Below are positions 47,034 through 57,891 of a DNA stretch of 64,000 bases, piece after piece; position 1 is the first letter of the stretch, and each line of letters starts with the position of its first letter. The DNA lies in assembly GCF_900109115.1 (NCBI RefSeq), contig NZ_FNYV01000002.1, positions 372,001 through 436,000 on the forward strand, read 5' to 3'. The notes beneath the pieces were generated by a model that did no database searches, was not told the DNA's origin, and worked only from the letters and a program-made list of their open reading frames with translations. This stretch comes from Micromonospora phaseoli. Lineage in GTDB: Bacteria > Actinomycetota > Actinomycetes > Mycobacteriales > Micromonosporaceae. The position numbers were made by a program, and so were the translations under genes.

Positions 47034-48137
47034 ATGACCACCTTCGCGCCCGGCCCGATGAGCCGGCTGATCGACGTCGCGGTTCGCTACGACCTGGCGG
47101 AGAGCACGAGCCCGCCGCTGCGCCTCGACGAACTCGTCAACCCCGCCACGCCCGCCGAGCTCACGCTCGACTACGGCACCTCACGCGGGGATGCCGAGCT
47201 GCGGACGTTGATCGCCACGGACGCCGGGGTGGACGAAGACCAGGTGCTGGTCACTGTCGGGGCGGTCGCCGCGATGTTCCTGCTGGCCCAGGCCACCTGC
47301 TCTCCCGGCGACCGGATGCTGATCACCACACCGTGCTTCCCGCCGGCCCGGACCGTCCCGCAAGGACTCGGGGCCCAGCTGGACGTGGTGCCGCTCTCCT
47401 TCGACGACGGCTACCGGATGCCGCTGGCCGCGATCGCCGAGGCCCTAACGCCGCGGACCCGGCTGGTCTCGGTGGCCTCCCCACAGAACCCCTCCGGCGT
47501 CCGGTTCACCAACGGGGAGTTGGGCGACCTGGTGAGTGCGGTCGAGGAACGCGCGCCGAACGCCATCGTCCTGGTGGACGAGACGTATCGCGAGTCCACC
47601 TACGGCGACGCCCGCGCCCCGCGCTCGGTCGCGCCGATGTCGTCGCGGATCGTCACCTGCGCCTCGCTTTCGAAAGCACACGGCGCGCCGGGGTTGCGGC
47701 TCGGCTGGCTGACCACCACCGACGCCGAGTTGTACGCGCAACTGCGGGAGGCGAAGTTCCTCACCACGATCGCCTGTTCCACGGTCAGCGAGTTCCTCGC
47801 CACGCGGGTGCTGCGCAGCCGGGCGGAGATCCTCGCGCCACGCGCCACGCGACTGCGGCAGGCGTTGGACGAGTTGCTGCAGTGGTCCCGGGACCAGCCG
47901 GTGGAGATCGTCGTGCCGGACGGCGGTGCCCTGTGCTGCCTGCGCCTGCCCGCGGACCGGTTTCCCGACGAGGCTGTCGCGGGATTCTACGCCCGCTTGG
48001 CCGAACACGATGCCCGGGTCGCGCCGGGCTCCTGGTTCGGCGAGGACGACCGGGTGTTCCGGCTCGGCTTCGGTCACCTCTCGCCCGGCGACTTCACCTC
48101 AGCCCTTGAGCGCCTCGGCGAGGCGCTCAAGGGCTGA
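47034..48137 (+). CDS. PLP-dependent aminotransferase class I/II
   Basis: 367 residues of fold-type I PLP enzymes. The PLP-binding Lys lies in CASLSKAHGAPGLRLGWL, the cofactor-contacting Asn in SPQNPSGVRFTNGEL, and the Tyr/Asp pair in VLVDETYRESTYGD. LDYGTSRGDAELRTLIA is the usual N-terminal motif. It should transfer an amino group between an amino acid and a 2-oxo acid; the substrate cannot be told. ATG 47034 begins the family-like sequence, while the upstream part of the frame from 46914 is not protein-like. It converges with the KDG kinase gene at only 2 bp. Confidence 0.88.
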   Translation: MTTFAPGPMSRLIDVAVRYDLAESTSPPLRLDELVNPATPAELTLDYGTSRGDAELRTLIATDAGVDEDQVLVTVGAVAAMFLLAQATCSPGDRMLITTPCFPPARTVPQGLGAQLDVVPLSFDDGYRMPLAAIAEALTPRTRLVSVASPQNPSGVRFTNGELGDLVSAVEERAPNAIVLVDETYRESTYGDARAPRSVAPMSSRIVTCASLSKAHGAPGLRLGWLTTTDAELYAQLREAKFLTTIACSTVSEFLATRVLRSRAEILAPRATRLRQALDELLQWSRDQPVEIVVPDGGALCCLRLPADRFPDEAVAGFYARLAEHDARVAPGSWFGEDDRVFRLGFGHLSPGDFTSALERLGEALKG

Positions 48138-48139
48138 GC

Positions 48140-49252
48140 TCAGCGCTGCACGCGGGCTCCGGCTCCGCGCATGAGTGCTTCCACCTCGGCGACGCTGGCC
48201 ATCGACGTGTCGCCGGGGGTGGTCATCGCCAGGGCGCCGTGCGCGGCGCCGTACTCCACCGCCAGCGCCAGATCGCCGTCGCGTTCCAGCAGGCCGTAGA
48301 TGAGCCCGGAGGCGAAGCTGTCGCCGCCGCCGACCCGGTCGAGGATCTCCAGGCCGGGCCGGTGGGTGGCCTCGGCGAACGCGCCGCCGCCCCAGGCCAC
48401 GGCACCCCAGTCGTTGACGGTCGCGCTGCGCACGCCGCGCAGGGTGGTCGCCACGACCTTGAAGTTGGGGTACGCCTCGACGACCGCCTCGATCATCGCC
48501 TTGAAGTTGCCGGCGTCCAGCGCGCCACTGTGGATGTCGGTGTCCGGCACCGGGAAACCCAGACAGGCGGTGAAGTCCTCCTCATTGCCGATCATGACGT
48601 CGACCAGGCCGGCGAGCCGGCGGTTCACCTCCCGCGCACGATCCTGGCCGCCGACGGCCTTCCAGAGGCTGGGCCGGTAGTTCAGGTCGTAGGAGACGAT
48701 GGTGCCGTGCCGACGGGCGGCGGTCATGGCGGCCTCGGCGGTCAGCGCGGCCGTCTCCGACAACGCCGCGTAGATCCCGCCGGTGTGCAGCCACCGCACT
48801 CCGAGCGTGCCGAACAGGTGGTCCCAGTCGACGTCGTCCGGCTTGAGTTGGCTGGCGGCGGAGTGCCCGCGGTCGGAGGTGCCGACCGCCCCGCGTACGC
48901 CGAAGCCCCGCTCGGTGAAGTTGAGCCCGTTGCGGACGGTGCGGCCGATCCCGTCGTAGGGCAGCCAGGTGACGAAGCTGGTGTCGACGCCGCCCTGGAG
49001 GATGAGGTCCTCCAGCAGCAGGCCGACCTCGTTGCGGGCGAACGCGGTGACGACCGCGGTCCGCAGGCCGAAGCAGCGGCGCAGGCCACGGGCGACGTTG
49101 TACTCCCCGCCGCCCTCCCACGCGCGGAACTGCCGTGCGGTGCGGACCCGGCCCTCACCGGGATCGAGGCGCAGCATGACCTCGCCGAGCGAGACCAGGT
49201 CGAAGCGGCAGTCGGCCTTCGGTCGGGCAGTCACGATCGGCCGGTCGCTCAT
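48140..49252 (-). CDS. kdgK: 2-keto-3-deoxygluconate kinase (PfkB family)
   Basis: 370 residues of the PfkB carbohydrate-kinase fold. It phosphorylates 2-keto-3-deoxygluconate to KDPG. FDLVSLGEVMLRLDPGEGRVRTARQF begins the protein, GGGEYNVARGLRRCFGLRTAVVT is the sugar-binding part, and DRVGGGDSFASGLIYGLLE carries the catalytic Asp and anion hole. GGAGGTGGGG precedes ATG 49252. The start overlaps the stop of the KDPG aldolase gene (ATGA), so the two enzymes that finish uronate breakdown are made together. An IclR-family gene is divergent from the operon. Confidence 0.9.
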   Translation of the reverse strand: MSDRPIVTARPKADCRFDLVSLGEVMLRLDPGEGRVRTARQFRAWEGGGEYNVARGLRRCFGLRTAVVTAFARNEVGLLLEDLILQGGVDTSFVTWLPYDGIGRTVRNGLNFTERGFGVRGAVGTSDRGHSAASQLKPDDVDWDHLFGTLGVRWLHTGGIYAALSETAALTAEAAMTAARRHGTIVSYDLNYRPSLWKAVGGQDRAREVNRRLAGLVDVMIGNEEDFTACLGFPVPDTDIHSGALDAGNFKAMIEAVVEAYPNFKVVATTLRGVRSATVNDWGAVAWGGGAFAEATHRPGLEILDRVGGGDSFASGLIYGLLERDGDLALAVEYGAAHGALAMTTPGDTSMASVAEVEALMRGAGARVQR

Positions 49253-49887
49253 GCCCCACCTCCGGCCGCCGCCAGTGCCGCCCGCGTCCTGGAGGTGATC
49301 TCGTCCCACTGCTCGCCGGCGATGAGGTCCGTCGCCACCATCCAGCTCGCGCCGACCGCCAGGACGGCCGGGACGGCGAGGTACTCCGCGATCACGGCGG
49401 AGGTGATGCCGCCGGTGGGGATGAACCGGACCTGACGGAACGGGGCGGCCAGCGCCTTGATCATCGCGGCGCCGCCGAGTTGCTGGGCGGGGAAGAACTT
49501 GACGACGCCGAGGCCGGCGTCGAGGGCCATCTGGATCTCGGTGGCGGTGGCGACACCCGGCACCACCGGCACTCCGGCCTGCTGGCAGGCGCGGACCACG
49601 GCCGGCGCGAAACCGGGGGTCACCACGAAGCGGGCACCGGCCGCGACCGCCTGCTCGGCCTGCTCGGCGGTGAGCACCGTGCCGGCGCCGACCGTCAGAT
49701 CGCCGCGGGCCGCGAGCGCCTTGATGGCGTCCAGCCCGGCGGCGGTACGCAGGGTCACCTCGACCGCCGTCAGACCGCCCCTGACCAGGGCCTCGCCGAG
49801 TGGATCGGCGTGTCGCGCGTCGTCGAGGACGACGACGGGCAGCACCCGACCGAGGGTCATCTGTTCAAGTCCGTGAACATCAGTCAC
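49249..49887 (-). CDS. eda: KDPG/KHG aldolase
   Basis: 212 residues, class I aldolase. It splits 2-keto-3-deoxy-6-phosphogluconate to pyruvate and glyceraldehyde 3-phosphate. The Schiff-base Lys is K130 in LGVVKFFPAQQLGG and the catalytic Glu is E43 in AVEVTLRT. GAGTVLTAEQAEQAVAAGARFVVTPGF and RFIPTGGIT are family blocks. GTG 49887 has TAAGGT (49900-49895) seven bases upstream, a leaderless-type -10, with AAGG as a possible ribosome site as well. The palindrome over the start codon is a likely operator of the divergent IclR protein. Confidence 0.93.
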   Translation of the reverse strand: MTDVHGLEQMTLGRVLPVVVLDDARHADPLGEALVRGGLTAVEVTLRTAAGLDAIKALAARGDLTVGAGTVLTAEQAEQAVAAGARFVVTPGFAPAVVRACQQAGVPVVPGVATATEIQMALDAGLGVVKFFPAQQLGGAAMIKALAAPFRQVRFIPTGGITSAVIAEYLAVPAVLAVGASWMVATDLIAGEQWDEITSRTRAALAAAGGGA

Positions 49888-49896
49888 GTACGTGAC
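49883..49896. promoter_or_regulatory. Palindromic operator over the eda start and -10 region
   Basis: GTCACGTACGTGAC is a perfect 14-bp palindrome covering the GTG start and the end of the -10 TAAGGT on the minus strand. A protein bound here would block eda-kdgK transcription. The divergent IclR-family regulator is the natural candidate. Confidence 0.6.
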
Positions 49897-49921
49897 CTTA
49901 CTGGAGGCGTATCTCCTTCGC

Positions 49922-49927
49922 TAGAGT
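49922..49927 (+). promoter_or_regulatory. Leaderless-type -10 box for IclR-family gene
   Basis: TAGAGT fits TANNNT and lies six bases before GTG 49934. No Shine-Dalgarno sequence is present. The two facing -10 boxes (49900 and 49922) are about 22 bp apart. Confidence 0.5.
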
Positions 49928-49933
49928 GACCAC

Positions 49934-50710
49934 GTGTCCAGCGCGCCCGAGGAATTCCAGCCGGTCAAGTCGGCCGGGCGCACCCTAGACCTGCTCGAAC
50001 TGCTCGCCGACCAGCCCCACCCATGGGCGTTGGGCGACCTGGCCCGCGCCCTCGGCATCCCGAAGAGCAGCCTGCACGGCCTGCTGCGCACGCTGACCAG
50101 CCGGGGCTGGGTGCAGACCGACGAGACCGGCACCCGGTTCCGGCTCGGGCTGCGGGCGCTTCGGGTCGGCGCCGCCTACCTCGACGGGGACGACCGGGTC
50201 GGCCTGCTCGCCGGCGTGCTCGACGAGCTGTCCCGCCGCTTCGGGGAGGCAGTGCACCTCGGCCGACTCGACGGCGACCAGGTGGTCTACCTGGCCAAGC
50301 GGGAGTCGGTGCACCGGCTGCGCCTCTACAGCGCCATCGGCCGCCGGTTGCCGGCCCACGCCACCGCCCTCGGCAAGGCGCTGCTCGCCGAGCACTCCGA
50401 CCAGGAGGTCGACGGGCTGCTGTCCTGGCCGCCGCCCCGCCTCACCCCGCACACCGTCACCGACCGCGACGCCCTGCACGCGGCGCTGGCCGCCGTGCGG
50501 AGGACCGGCTACGCCGTGGACCGCGAGGAGAACGCCGAGGGCATCATGTGCTTCGCGATGGCCGTGCCGCTGGTCACCCCGGCGGTCGACGCGGTGAGCG
50601 TCTCGGTGCCGGTGACCCGGCTGCGACCGGAGCTCGAAGCGTCGATCGTCACGGCGCTTCGGGAGACGGTCGGCGGACTCACCCGGGCCCGCAGCATGCT
50701 GAGCACATAG
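49934..50710 (+). CDS. IclR-family transcriptional regulator (KdgR-like)
   Basis: 258 residues. A winged helix-turn-helix fills 10-70 (VKSAGRTLDLLELLADQPHPWALGDLARALGIPKSSLHGLLRTLTSRGWV), and the IclR effector-binding domain follows (LSRRFGEAVHLGRLDGDQVVYLAKRES, GRRLPAHATALGKALLAEHS, GYAVDREENAEGIMCFAMAVPL). It faces the eda-kdgK operon, and IclR proteins of the KdgR group respond to 2-keto-3-deoxygluconate, so that is the likely inducer. GTG 49934 is preceded by a leaderless-type -10. It converges with the chitinase gene, with a terminator between. Confidence 0.9.
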   Translation: MSSAPEEFQPVKSAGRTLDLLELLADQPHPWALGDLARALGIPKSSLHGLLRTLTSRGWVQTDETGTRFRLGLRALRVGAAYLDGDDRVGLLAGVLDELSRRFGEAVHLGRLDGDQVVYLAKRESVHRLRLYSAIGRRLPAHATALGKALLAEHSDQEVDGLLSWPPPRLTPHTVTDRDALHAALAAVRRTGYAVDREENAEGIMCFAMAVPLVTPAVDAVSVSVPVTRLRPELEASIVTALRETVGGLTRARSMLST

Positions 50711-50740
50711 CCGCAGCGCCGCTACCCCGCTCACCGAAAC

Positions 50741-50774
50741 GGCGGACGGTCAGCGGCTCCGCTGACCGTCCGCC
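50741..50774. terminator. Bidirectional terminator between IclR and chitinase genes
   Basis: A 16-bp perfect stem: GGCGGACGGTCAGCGG at 50741-50756 pairs with 50759-50774 around the dinucleotide CT. Two convergent genes end on either side. Confidence 0.85.
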
Positions 50775-50801
50775 CATCCGGACGTGGCGACGAGCACCAC
50801 C

Positions 50802-52175
50802 TCAGGCCGGCAGCCTCCACACCTGGTTGGCGCCGCCGAAGCAGTCCCAGATCTGCAGTCGGGTGCCGTCGGCGGAGCTGTTGCCGCTGGCGTCGAGGCA
50901 CCTGTTCGACACCGGGTTGCGCAGCGTGCCGTTGGACTGGGCCTGCCACACCTGGGCAGCGGTGCCGTTGCAGTCCCAGAGCTGGATCGGGGTGCCGTTG
51001 GCGGTGCCGGCGCTGGTCACGTCCAGGCACTTGCCGAGGGCACGCAGGGTGCCGTTGCTGGCGACGGTCCAGCTCTGCGCGGCGGTGCCGTTGCAGGTGT
51101 AGAGCTGGATGGCGGTGCCGTTTGCGCTGCTGGCCGCGGCCACATCCACGCACTTGCCGGCGATGCCGGTGATCTGGCCGGTCCGTCCGCTCGGCGGCGG
51201 CGTGCCGCCACCCATGACGGTGTCGTAGATCGCGCTGACCAGCGAGGTGGCACCGGTGGTGTCCTGGGTGAGTTCCCAGTTCATCATGCCGCCGGCGTTG
51301 GCCATCGCCCACTGGGTCTTGCGCTTGACGGTCGGGACGCCGTTGTAGCACTGCTGGGCGCCGCCGGCCGTGGTGCAGTCGCGGTTGGCGTTGGCCGGAT
51401 CCATGCCGACCAGCTGCGAGTAGGTGTAGTAGCCGGGTCGGCTGTAGAACGGCACGCCGAGGATCGCCTTGCTGGCCGGCAGGCCACGGGCCTTCCAGCC
51501 GTTCACCGCGTTGATCGACCAGTCGTAGTTGGCGTGTGGGCTGCCGCCGTCGTACGCCATGATGTTGAGGAAGTCGACGTGGTTGAAGACCGCCGTCGGC
51601 ACCCCGTCACGGTAGTAGCCCTCGGCGACGACGGCGGCGGTGAGCAGCTTGCCCTGCGGGCGCAGCGCGCCGCTGAGCTGAGACATCAGCAGGCTGAAGT
51701 TGTTGGCGGAGGCGCCCGGGTCCGGGTACTCCCAGTCCATGTCGACGCCGTCGAGGCCGTACTGGTTGACGAAGCTGACCACGCTGTTGACGAAGGTGGT
51801 GCGGGTGCCGGCGTTGGCGGCGAGCGCCTCGAAGGCGCTGTCGTCGCCGTCGTTCCAGCCGCCGATGGCGATGGAGACCTTGACGTTGTTGGCCCGTGCG
51901 AGCGACACCAGCGAGGAGAGTTTGCTGGGGTTCTCCACCGCGCGCAGGGTGCCGTTGCTGTTGGGCAGCACGAACGCGTAGTTGATGTGGGTGAGCTTGT
52001 TGTACTGGACCGAGTTGACGTTGCCGGTCCAGGACGGCATGTAACCGACGCTCTTGAAGTTGTTCGGCAGGACCACCGCCTGCGCGGCGGTCGGGGCGAC
52101 TGCGAGGGTCGCACTGGCGGTGACCAGGGCGAGCAGGCCGGCGGCCAGGGCCGATCGGGGGCGTGGTGCGGACAT
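50802..52175 (-). CDS. Secreted GH18 chitinase with CBM13 (ricin-type) domain
   Basis: 457 residues. A signal peptide (1-33, ending AAQA) is followed by the GH18 barrel (about 37-320), whose catalytic motif DGVDMDWE (142-149) provides the acid E149. SIAIGGWND and NIMAYD are further GH18 blocks. The C-terminal ~130 residues are a three-fold ricin trefoil with repeats IQLYTCNGTAAQSW, IQLWDCNGTAAQVW and LQIWDCFGGANQVW, which bind polysaccharide. It hydrolyses chitin outside the cell. GGAAGG precedes ATG 52175. The same trefoil type is used by the alginate lyase-like protein at 61681-63282. Confidence 0.93.
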   Translation of the reverse strand: MSAPRPRSALAAGLLALVTASATLAVAPTAAQAVVLPNNFKSVGYMPSWTGNVNSVQYNKLTHINYAFVLPNSNGTLRAVENPSKLSSLVSLARANNVKVSIAIGGWNDGDDSAFEALAANAGTRTTFVNSVVSFVNQYGLDGVDMDWEYPDPGASANNFSLLMSQLSGALRPQGKLLTAAVVAEGYYRDGVPTAVFNHVDFLNIMAYDGGSPHANYDWSINAVNGWKARGLPASKAILGVPFYSRPGYYTYSQLVGMDPANANRDCTTAGGAQQCYNGVPTVKRKTQWAMANAGGMMNWELTQDTTGATSLVSAIYDTVMGGGTPPPSGRTGQITGIAGKCVDVAAASSANGTAIQLYTCNGTAAQSWTVASNGTLRALGKCLDVTSAGTANGTPIQLWDCNGTAAQVWQAQSNGTLRNPVSNRCLDASGNSSADGTRLQIWDCFGGANQVWRLPA

Positions 52176-52569
52176 CGAGGGCCTTCCCGTAGGCAGGTGA
52201 GGGTGCCGTGCAGCCACGGCCGGTCACTGGCGGTGCCACCGTGACCAGCCGGGCGTACGGGTGATGGGTTCCTCGAGGCAGCCAAATCTTAAAGAGTGTT
52301 AACGGTAAGGTCAATGACCACGTTCGATGAGCCCCGCCGCCAGGGCCAGCGGACGGCGACCGGCACGAGGAGGCGTCGACCTCGCCGCCGCTGGAGAAGA
52401 CCTGTGCACGTTCACAAAGGTGGCCCTTTTTCGTCATGCAATTCCTGTCGACACATCGAGGTTGAGGGTTTGGGAGCGCTCCCGTAACATGCCTGACGCG
52501 GCTGTTAACGCTCACCTAACAATGATCCCGGCGAATGCGTGAGCCGCCATCCCGTCAGGAGGCTGCTTT
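52176..52569. other. Divergent control region between chitinase and GH62 genes
   Basis: 394 bp without a gene. It includes an AT-richer stretch near 52285-52315 (likely the chitinase promoter), a CebR/CelR-type operator at 52471-52483, and AGGAGG at 52557-52562 before the GH62 gene. The other open frames are shadows. Confidence 0.7.
52471..52483. promoter_or_regulatory. CebR/CelR-type operator before GH62 gene
   Basis: TGGGAGCGCTCCC, followed by G, matches 13 of 14 bases of the actinobacterial cellulase operator TGGGAGCGCTCCCA bound by the LacI-family regulators CebR and CelR. It lies 87-99 bp before the GH62 start. Cellobiose-type induction is therefore likely. The regulator gene is not in the window, unless the LacI protein at 32825-33853 acts here. 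Confidence 0.85.
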
Positions 52570-54003
52570 ATGATCAGATCCAGAGCGACAAATGTAGGAC
52601 TGGCGGCGGCCGGCGTCGCGCTGCTGGCGTCGACGGCGGTCGTGGTAGCGCCATCCGCCAGCGCCGCGGCCGCAGGCTGCTCGGTCAGCTATGCCGTGTC
52701 CTCACAGTGGCAGGGCGGATTCGGCGCCAACCTGTCGATCACGAACCTGGGTGATCCGTTGACCAGCTGGACGTTGACGTGGTCGTTCAGCGCCGGGCAG
52801 ACGGTGACGCAGGCGTGGAACACGTCACTGACACAGAGCGGCTCGGCGGTGACCGCGAGAAACGTGAGTTACAACGGCTCGGTCCCGACCAACGGCACGG
52901 TGTCGTTCGGTTTCAACGGAGCGTGGACGGGCAGCAACCCGGCACCGACGAGTTTCGCTCTCAACGGTGTGACATGCACCGGAAGCACGACCCCGACCAC
53001 GCCGCCACCACCGACCACGCCGCCGCCGACCACGCCGCCGCCGACCACTCCGCCGCCGACCACTCCGCCGCCGACGACGCCGCCGCCGGGTGGTACGTGC
53101 AGTCTGCCGTCGTCGTACCGGTGGTCGTCGACGGGTGCGTTGGCGCAGCCGAGGTCGGGTTGGGTGTCGTTGAAGGACTTCACCCACGCCCCGTACAACG
53201 GCCAGCAGTTGGTGTACGCCACCACCCACGACACCGGCACCAGCTGGGGCTCGATGAACTTCGGTCTGTTCTCCAACTGGAACCAGATGGGCTCGGCCAG
53301 TCAGAACCAGATGCCGTTCGCGGCTGTCGCGCCGTCGTTGTTCTACTTCGCGCCTCGCAATGTGTGGGTGTTGGCCTACCAGTGGGGTGGACCGGCGTTC
53401 TCCTACCGCACCTCCACCAATCCGACCAACGTGAACAGTTGGTCGGCGCACCAGACGCTCTTCACCGGCAGCATCTCCAACTCCTCGACCGGCCCGATCG
53501 ACCAGGCGCTCATCGGTGACGACCAGAACATGTACCTGTTCTTCGCCGGGGACAACGGTCGGATCTACCGGGCCAGCATGCCGATCGGGAACTTCCCGGG
53601 CAGCTTCGGTTCGAACTACACCACGATCATGACCGACACCACGAACAACCTGTTCGAAGGTGTCCAGGTCTACAAGCTTCAGGGCGAGAACCGGTACCTG
53701 ATGCTCGTGGAGGCGATCGGCTCACAGGGCCGCTACTTCCGGTCGTTCACCGCCACCAGCCTCGGCGGCACCTGGACCCCGCAGGCGGCCACCGAGAGCA
53801 ACCCGTTCGCCGGCAAGGCCAACAGCGGCGCGACCTGGACCAACGACATCAGCCACGGCGAACTCATCCGCACCAACGCCGACCAGACCATGACCGTCAA
53901 CGCCTGCAACCTGCAACTGCTCTACCAGGGACGCTCCCCCAACTCCGGTGGCGACTACGGCCTGCTGCCCTACCGGCCAGGCCTGCTCACCCTGCAACGC
54001 TGA
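52570..54003 (+). CDS. Secreted CBM2-GH62 alpha-L-arabinofuranosidase
   Basis: 477 residues. A signal peptide (1-34, ending ASAAAA) is followed by a cellulose-binding CBM2 (34-137, [28 protein letters not shown]), a TTPPP linker (138-174) and GH62 (177-477). In GH62, D203 ([13 protein letters not shown]) is the likely base, D311 ([10 protein letters not shown]) the modulator and E363 ([10 protein letters not shown]) the acid. The enzyme removes arabinose from arabinoxylan. AGGAGG lies seven bases before ATG 52570. A CebR/CelR-type operator upstream suggests control with cellulases. Confidence 0.94.
   Translation: MIRSRATNVGLAAAGVALLASTAVVVAPSASAAAAGCSVSYAVSSQWQGGFGANLSITNLGDPLTSWTLTWSFSAGQTVTQAWNTSLTQSGSAVTARNVSYNGSVPTNGTVSFGFNGAWTGSNPAPTSFALNGVTCTGSTTPTTPPPPTTPPPTTPPPTTPPPTTPPPTTPPPGGTCSLPSSYRWSSTGALAQPRSGWVSLKDFTHAPYNGQQLVYATTHDTGTSWGSMNFGLFSNWNQMGSASQNQMPFAAVAPSLFYFAPRNVWVLAYQWGGPAFSYRTSTNPTNVNSWSAHQTLFTGSISNSSTGPIDQALIGDDQNMYLFFAGDNGRIYRASMPIGNFPGSFGSNYTTIMTDTTNNLFEGVQVYKLQGENRYLMLVEAIGSQGRYFRSFTATSLGGTWTPQAATESNPFAGKANSGATWTNDISHGELIRTNADQTMTVNACNLQLLYQGRSPNSGGDYGLLPYRPGLLTLQR
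52981..53091 (+). repeat. Tandem TTPPP-coding repeat in GH62 linker
   Basis: About six 15-bp units (ACCACGCCGCCGCCG and close variants) encode the threonine-proline linker. A very similar tract lies in the CotH-like gene at 61031-61144. Such tracts can change length by slippage and can recombine with one another. Confidence 0.85.
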
Positions 54004-54020
54004 CGGCGTAGAACGGACGT

Positions 54021-54048
54021 GGCGGGCTCGGTGCGAACCGAGCCCGCC
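54021..54048 (+). terminator. Hairpin terminator after GH62 gene
   Basis: A 12-bp perfect stem: GGCGGGCTCGGT at 54021-54032 pairs with 54037-54048 around the loop GCGA. It starts 18 bp after the GH62 stop. Confidence 0.82.
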
Positions 54049-54165
54049 CGCGTCACCCAGCGAGCCCGGATCGTGCTGACGTCCGCACGGGGACCTCGCC
54101 CTCGAAGTGCCTCGGCTGTCCTGCCGACCGGTGGGCGGCCCACGATGGGCATAGCATCGGTCCGT

Positions 54166-55734
54166 ATGACCGCCCCCTCCGCCACCTTCCGCAACCCGGT
54201 CGTCCCCGGCTTCCATCCCGACCCGAGCGTCTGCCGCGTCGGCGAGGACTACTACCTGGTCTGTTCGAGCTTCGAGTACTTCCCCGGCGTACCTATCTTC
54301 CACAGCCGGGACCTGGTGAACTGGCAGCAGATCGGCAACGTGCTCGACCGTCCCAGCCAGTTGGAGCTGCCCTCCGACACGCACGCCTCACGCGGCATCT
54401 TCGCACCGACGATCCGCCACCACGACGGCCGATTCTGGCTGGTCACCACCAATGTCAGCATCGGCCGGCACCTGATCGTCACCGCCACCGACCCGGCCGG
54501 GCCGTGGTCGGAACCGGTCTACTTCGACCTGCCACACGTCGACCCGTCGCTGGCCTGGGACGACAACGGTGACTGCTGGATGACGGTCTCCGGGGTGGAG
54601 TCGTACCGGATCGACCCGGAGGCCGGCACCGTCCTGGAAGGACCGGTTCCGATGTGGTCCGGCACCGGCGGGCAGTACCCGGAGGCGCCGCACCTGTACC
54701 GGATCGGCGACTGGTGGTACCTGCTGGTCTCCGAGGGCGGCACGCACACCGGCCATGCCGTCTCGATCGCCCGTTCGCGCAGCATCCGGGGTCCCTTCGA
54801 GCCCGGGCCGGCCAACCCGTTCCTCACCCACCGCAGCACCGACCGGAAGGTGCAGGCGACCGGCCACGCCGACCTGGTCCAGGCAGGGGACGGCAGCTGG
54901 TGGATGGTCCTGCTCGGCATCCGGGCCAAGGGTCAGTGGCCGCCCTACCACGTGCTCGGCCGGGAGACCTTCCTGGTACCGGTGCGGTGGGTGGACGGCT
55001 GGCCGGTGGTCGAGGAGGTCGAGGAGGTGATGGCCGCGCCAGCCGGCAGCCCGCCGGCGCACGCCGCTGCGCCGGATCCCGGCGGGCACCGGGACGACTT
55101 CGACGGTGCCGAGCTGGCGCCGGGCTGGATATCGCTGCGCGGCCGGCCGGCCGCCTCCTGGTCGCTGACCGAACGGCCCGGCTGGCTCACCCTGCACGCC
55201 GACGGTACGACCCTCGACCGGGCCGGGGCCACCATCCTCGCCCGCCGGCAGCTGCACCACGACTGCCGCGCCGCCGTCCACGTCGACCCCGGCTCCGGAC
55301 GGGCCGGGTTGACCCTGCGGGTCGACGAAGCCCACCACTACGATCTCGAGGTCTCCGGCGACACGGTGCAGGTCGTCGGCCGGGTCGGGCCGTTCCGCCA
55401 GGTCTTCGGCGAGCAGCCGCTGCCCGCCGGGCCGGTCACCCTGACGATCGCCACCAGGACCCACGACCTGCTCCCGCCGATGGTGACCGCCGCCGACCAG
55501 GTGGCGGCGCCCGGAGCACCCTTCGGTGTCCGTCCCACCGCCTGCGACATGGTCAGCTTCGAGGTACAGACCGAGGCCGGTCCGGTCGTCCTGGCCGAGC
55601 TCGACGGGCGTTACCTGTCCACCGAGGTCGCTGCCGGCTTCACCGGCCGGGTTTTCGGCCTCTATGTCACCGAGGGCAGCGCCGCCTTCGACTCGTTCGA
55701 CTACCGCCCCACGCCGCCGGTGGTAGAGAAGTGA
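54166..55734 (+). CDS. Intracellular GH43 beta-xylosidase/arabinofuranosidase
   Basis: 522 residues without a signal peptide, so the enzyme acts on imported oligosaccharides. The five-bladed propeller has base D19 (GFHPDPS), modulator D126 (HVDPSLAWDD) and acid E173 (GQYPEAPHLY). The C-terminal ~190 residues (from about 305, HRDDFDGAELAPGWISLRGRP) are the beta-sandwich domain of GH43 beta-xylosidases. Xylo- or arabino-oligosaccharides are the likely substrates. ATG 54166 has TAGCAT eight bases upstream as a leaderless-type -10; the longer frame to 54019 is not protein-like. No sugar transporter is adjacent. Confidence 0.9.
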   Translation: MTAPSATFRNPVVPGFHPDPSVCRVGEDYYLVCSSFEYFPGVPIFHSRDLVNWQQIGNVLDRPSQLELPSDTHASRGIFAPTIRHHDGRFWLVTTNVSIGRHLIVTATDPAGPWSEPVYFDLPHVDPSLAWDDNGDCWMTVSGVESYRIDPEAGTVLEGPVPMWSGTGGQYPEAPHLYRIGDWWYLLVSEGGTHTGHAVSIARSRSIRGPFEPGPANPFLTHRSTDRKVQATGHADLVQAGDGSWWMVLLGIRAKGQWPPYHVLGRETFLVPVRWVDGWPVVEEVEEVMAAPAGSPPAHAAAPDPGGHRDDFDGAELAPGWISLRGRPAASWSLTERPGWLTLHADGTTLDRAGATILARRQLHHDCRAAVHVDPGSGRAGLTLRVDEAHHYDLEVSGDTVQVVGRVGPFRQVFGEQPLPAGPVTLTIATRTHDLLPPMVTAADQVAAPGAPFGVRPTACDMVSFEVQTEAGPVVLAELDGRYLSTEVAAGFTGRVFGLYVTEGSAAFDSFDYRPTPPVVEK

Positions 55735-55873
55735 CCGCAGCCGGCGAGCGGCTCCGGGGTACGCCGCTGCCGCACGCCGTGCCGTACCTCGTCGAACACG
55801 GCGGTGTGGGCCGGTGGTGCCCCCGCTCTTGCGGGACCTCGTGCTCCGGCGACGCCGGGTAGGCACACGCACC

Positions 55874-55906
55874 GCCGGCCGTACGGGTCGGACCCGTACG
55901 GCCGGC
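55874..55906. terminator. Bidirectional terminator between GH43 and GH10 genes
   Basis: A 16-bp perfect stem: GCCGGCCGTACGGGTC at 55874-55889 pairs with 55891-55906 across a single G. It lies between two convergent genes. Confidence 0.88.
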
Positions 55907-55925
55907 AGGCGGTTCGCTGCACCGG

Positions 55926-57891
<1,966 letters not shown>

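Noticed and set aside
52981..53091. Regular tandem repeats resembling a repeat array
   Set aside because: The units are 15 bp, in frame and encode a TTPPP linker without spacers, so this is not CRISPR. The same holds for 61031-61144.
55731..55862. A 43-codon GTG frame overlapping the GH43 stop
   Set aside because: It could be a short coupled peptide or a gene remnant, but no family is recognisable and the tail is unlike a protein.
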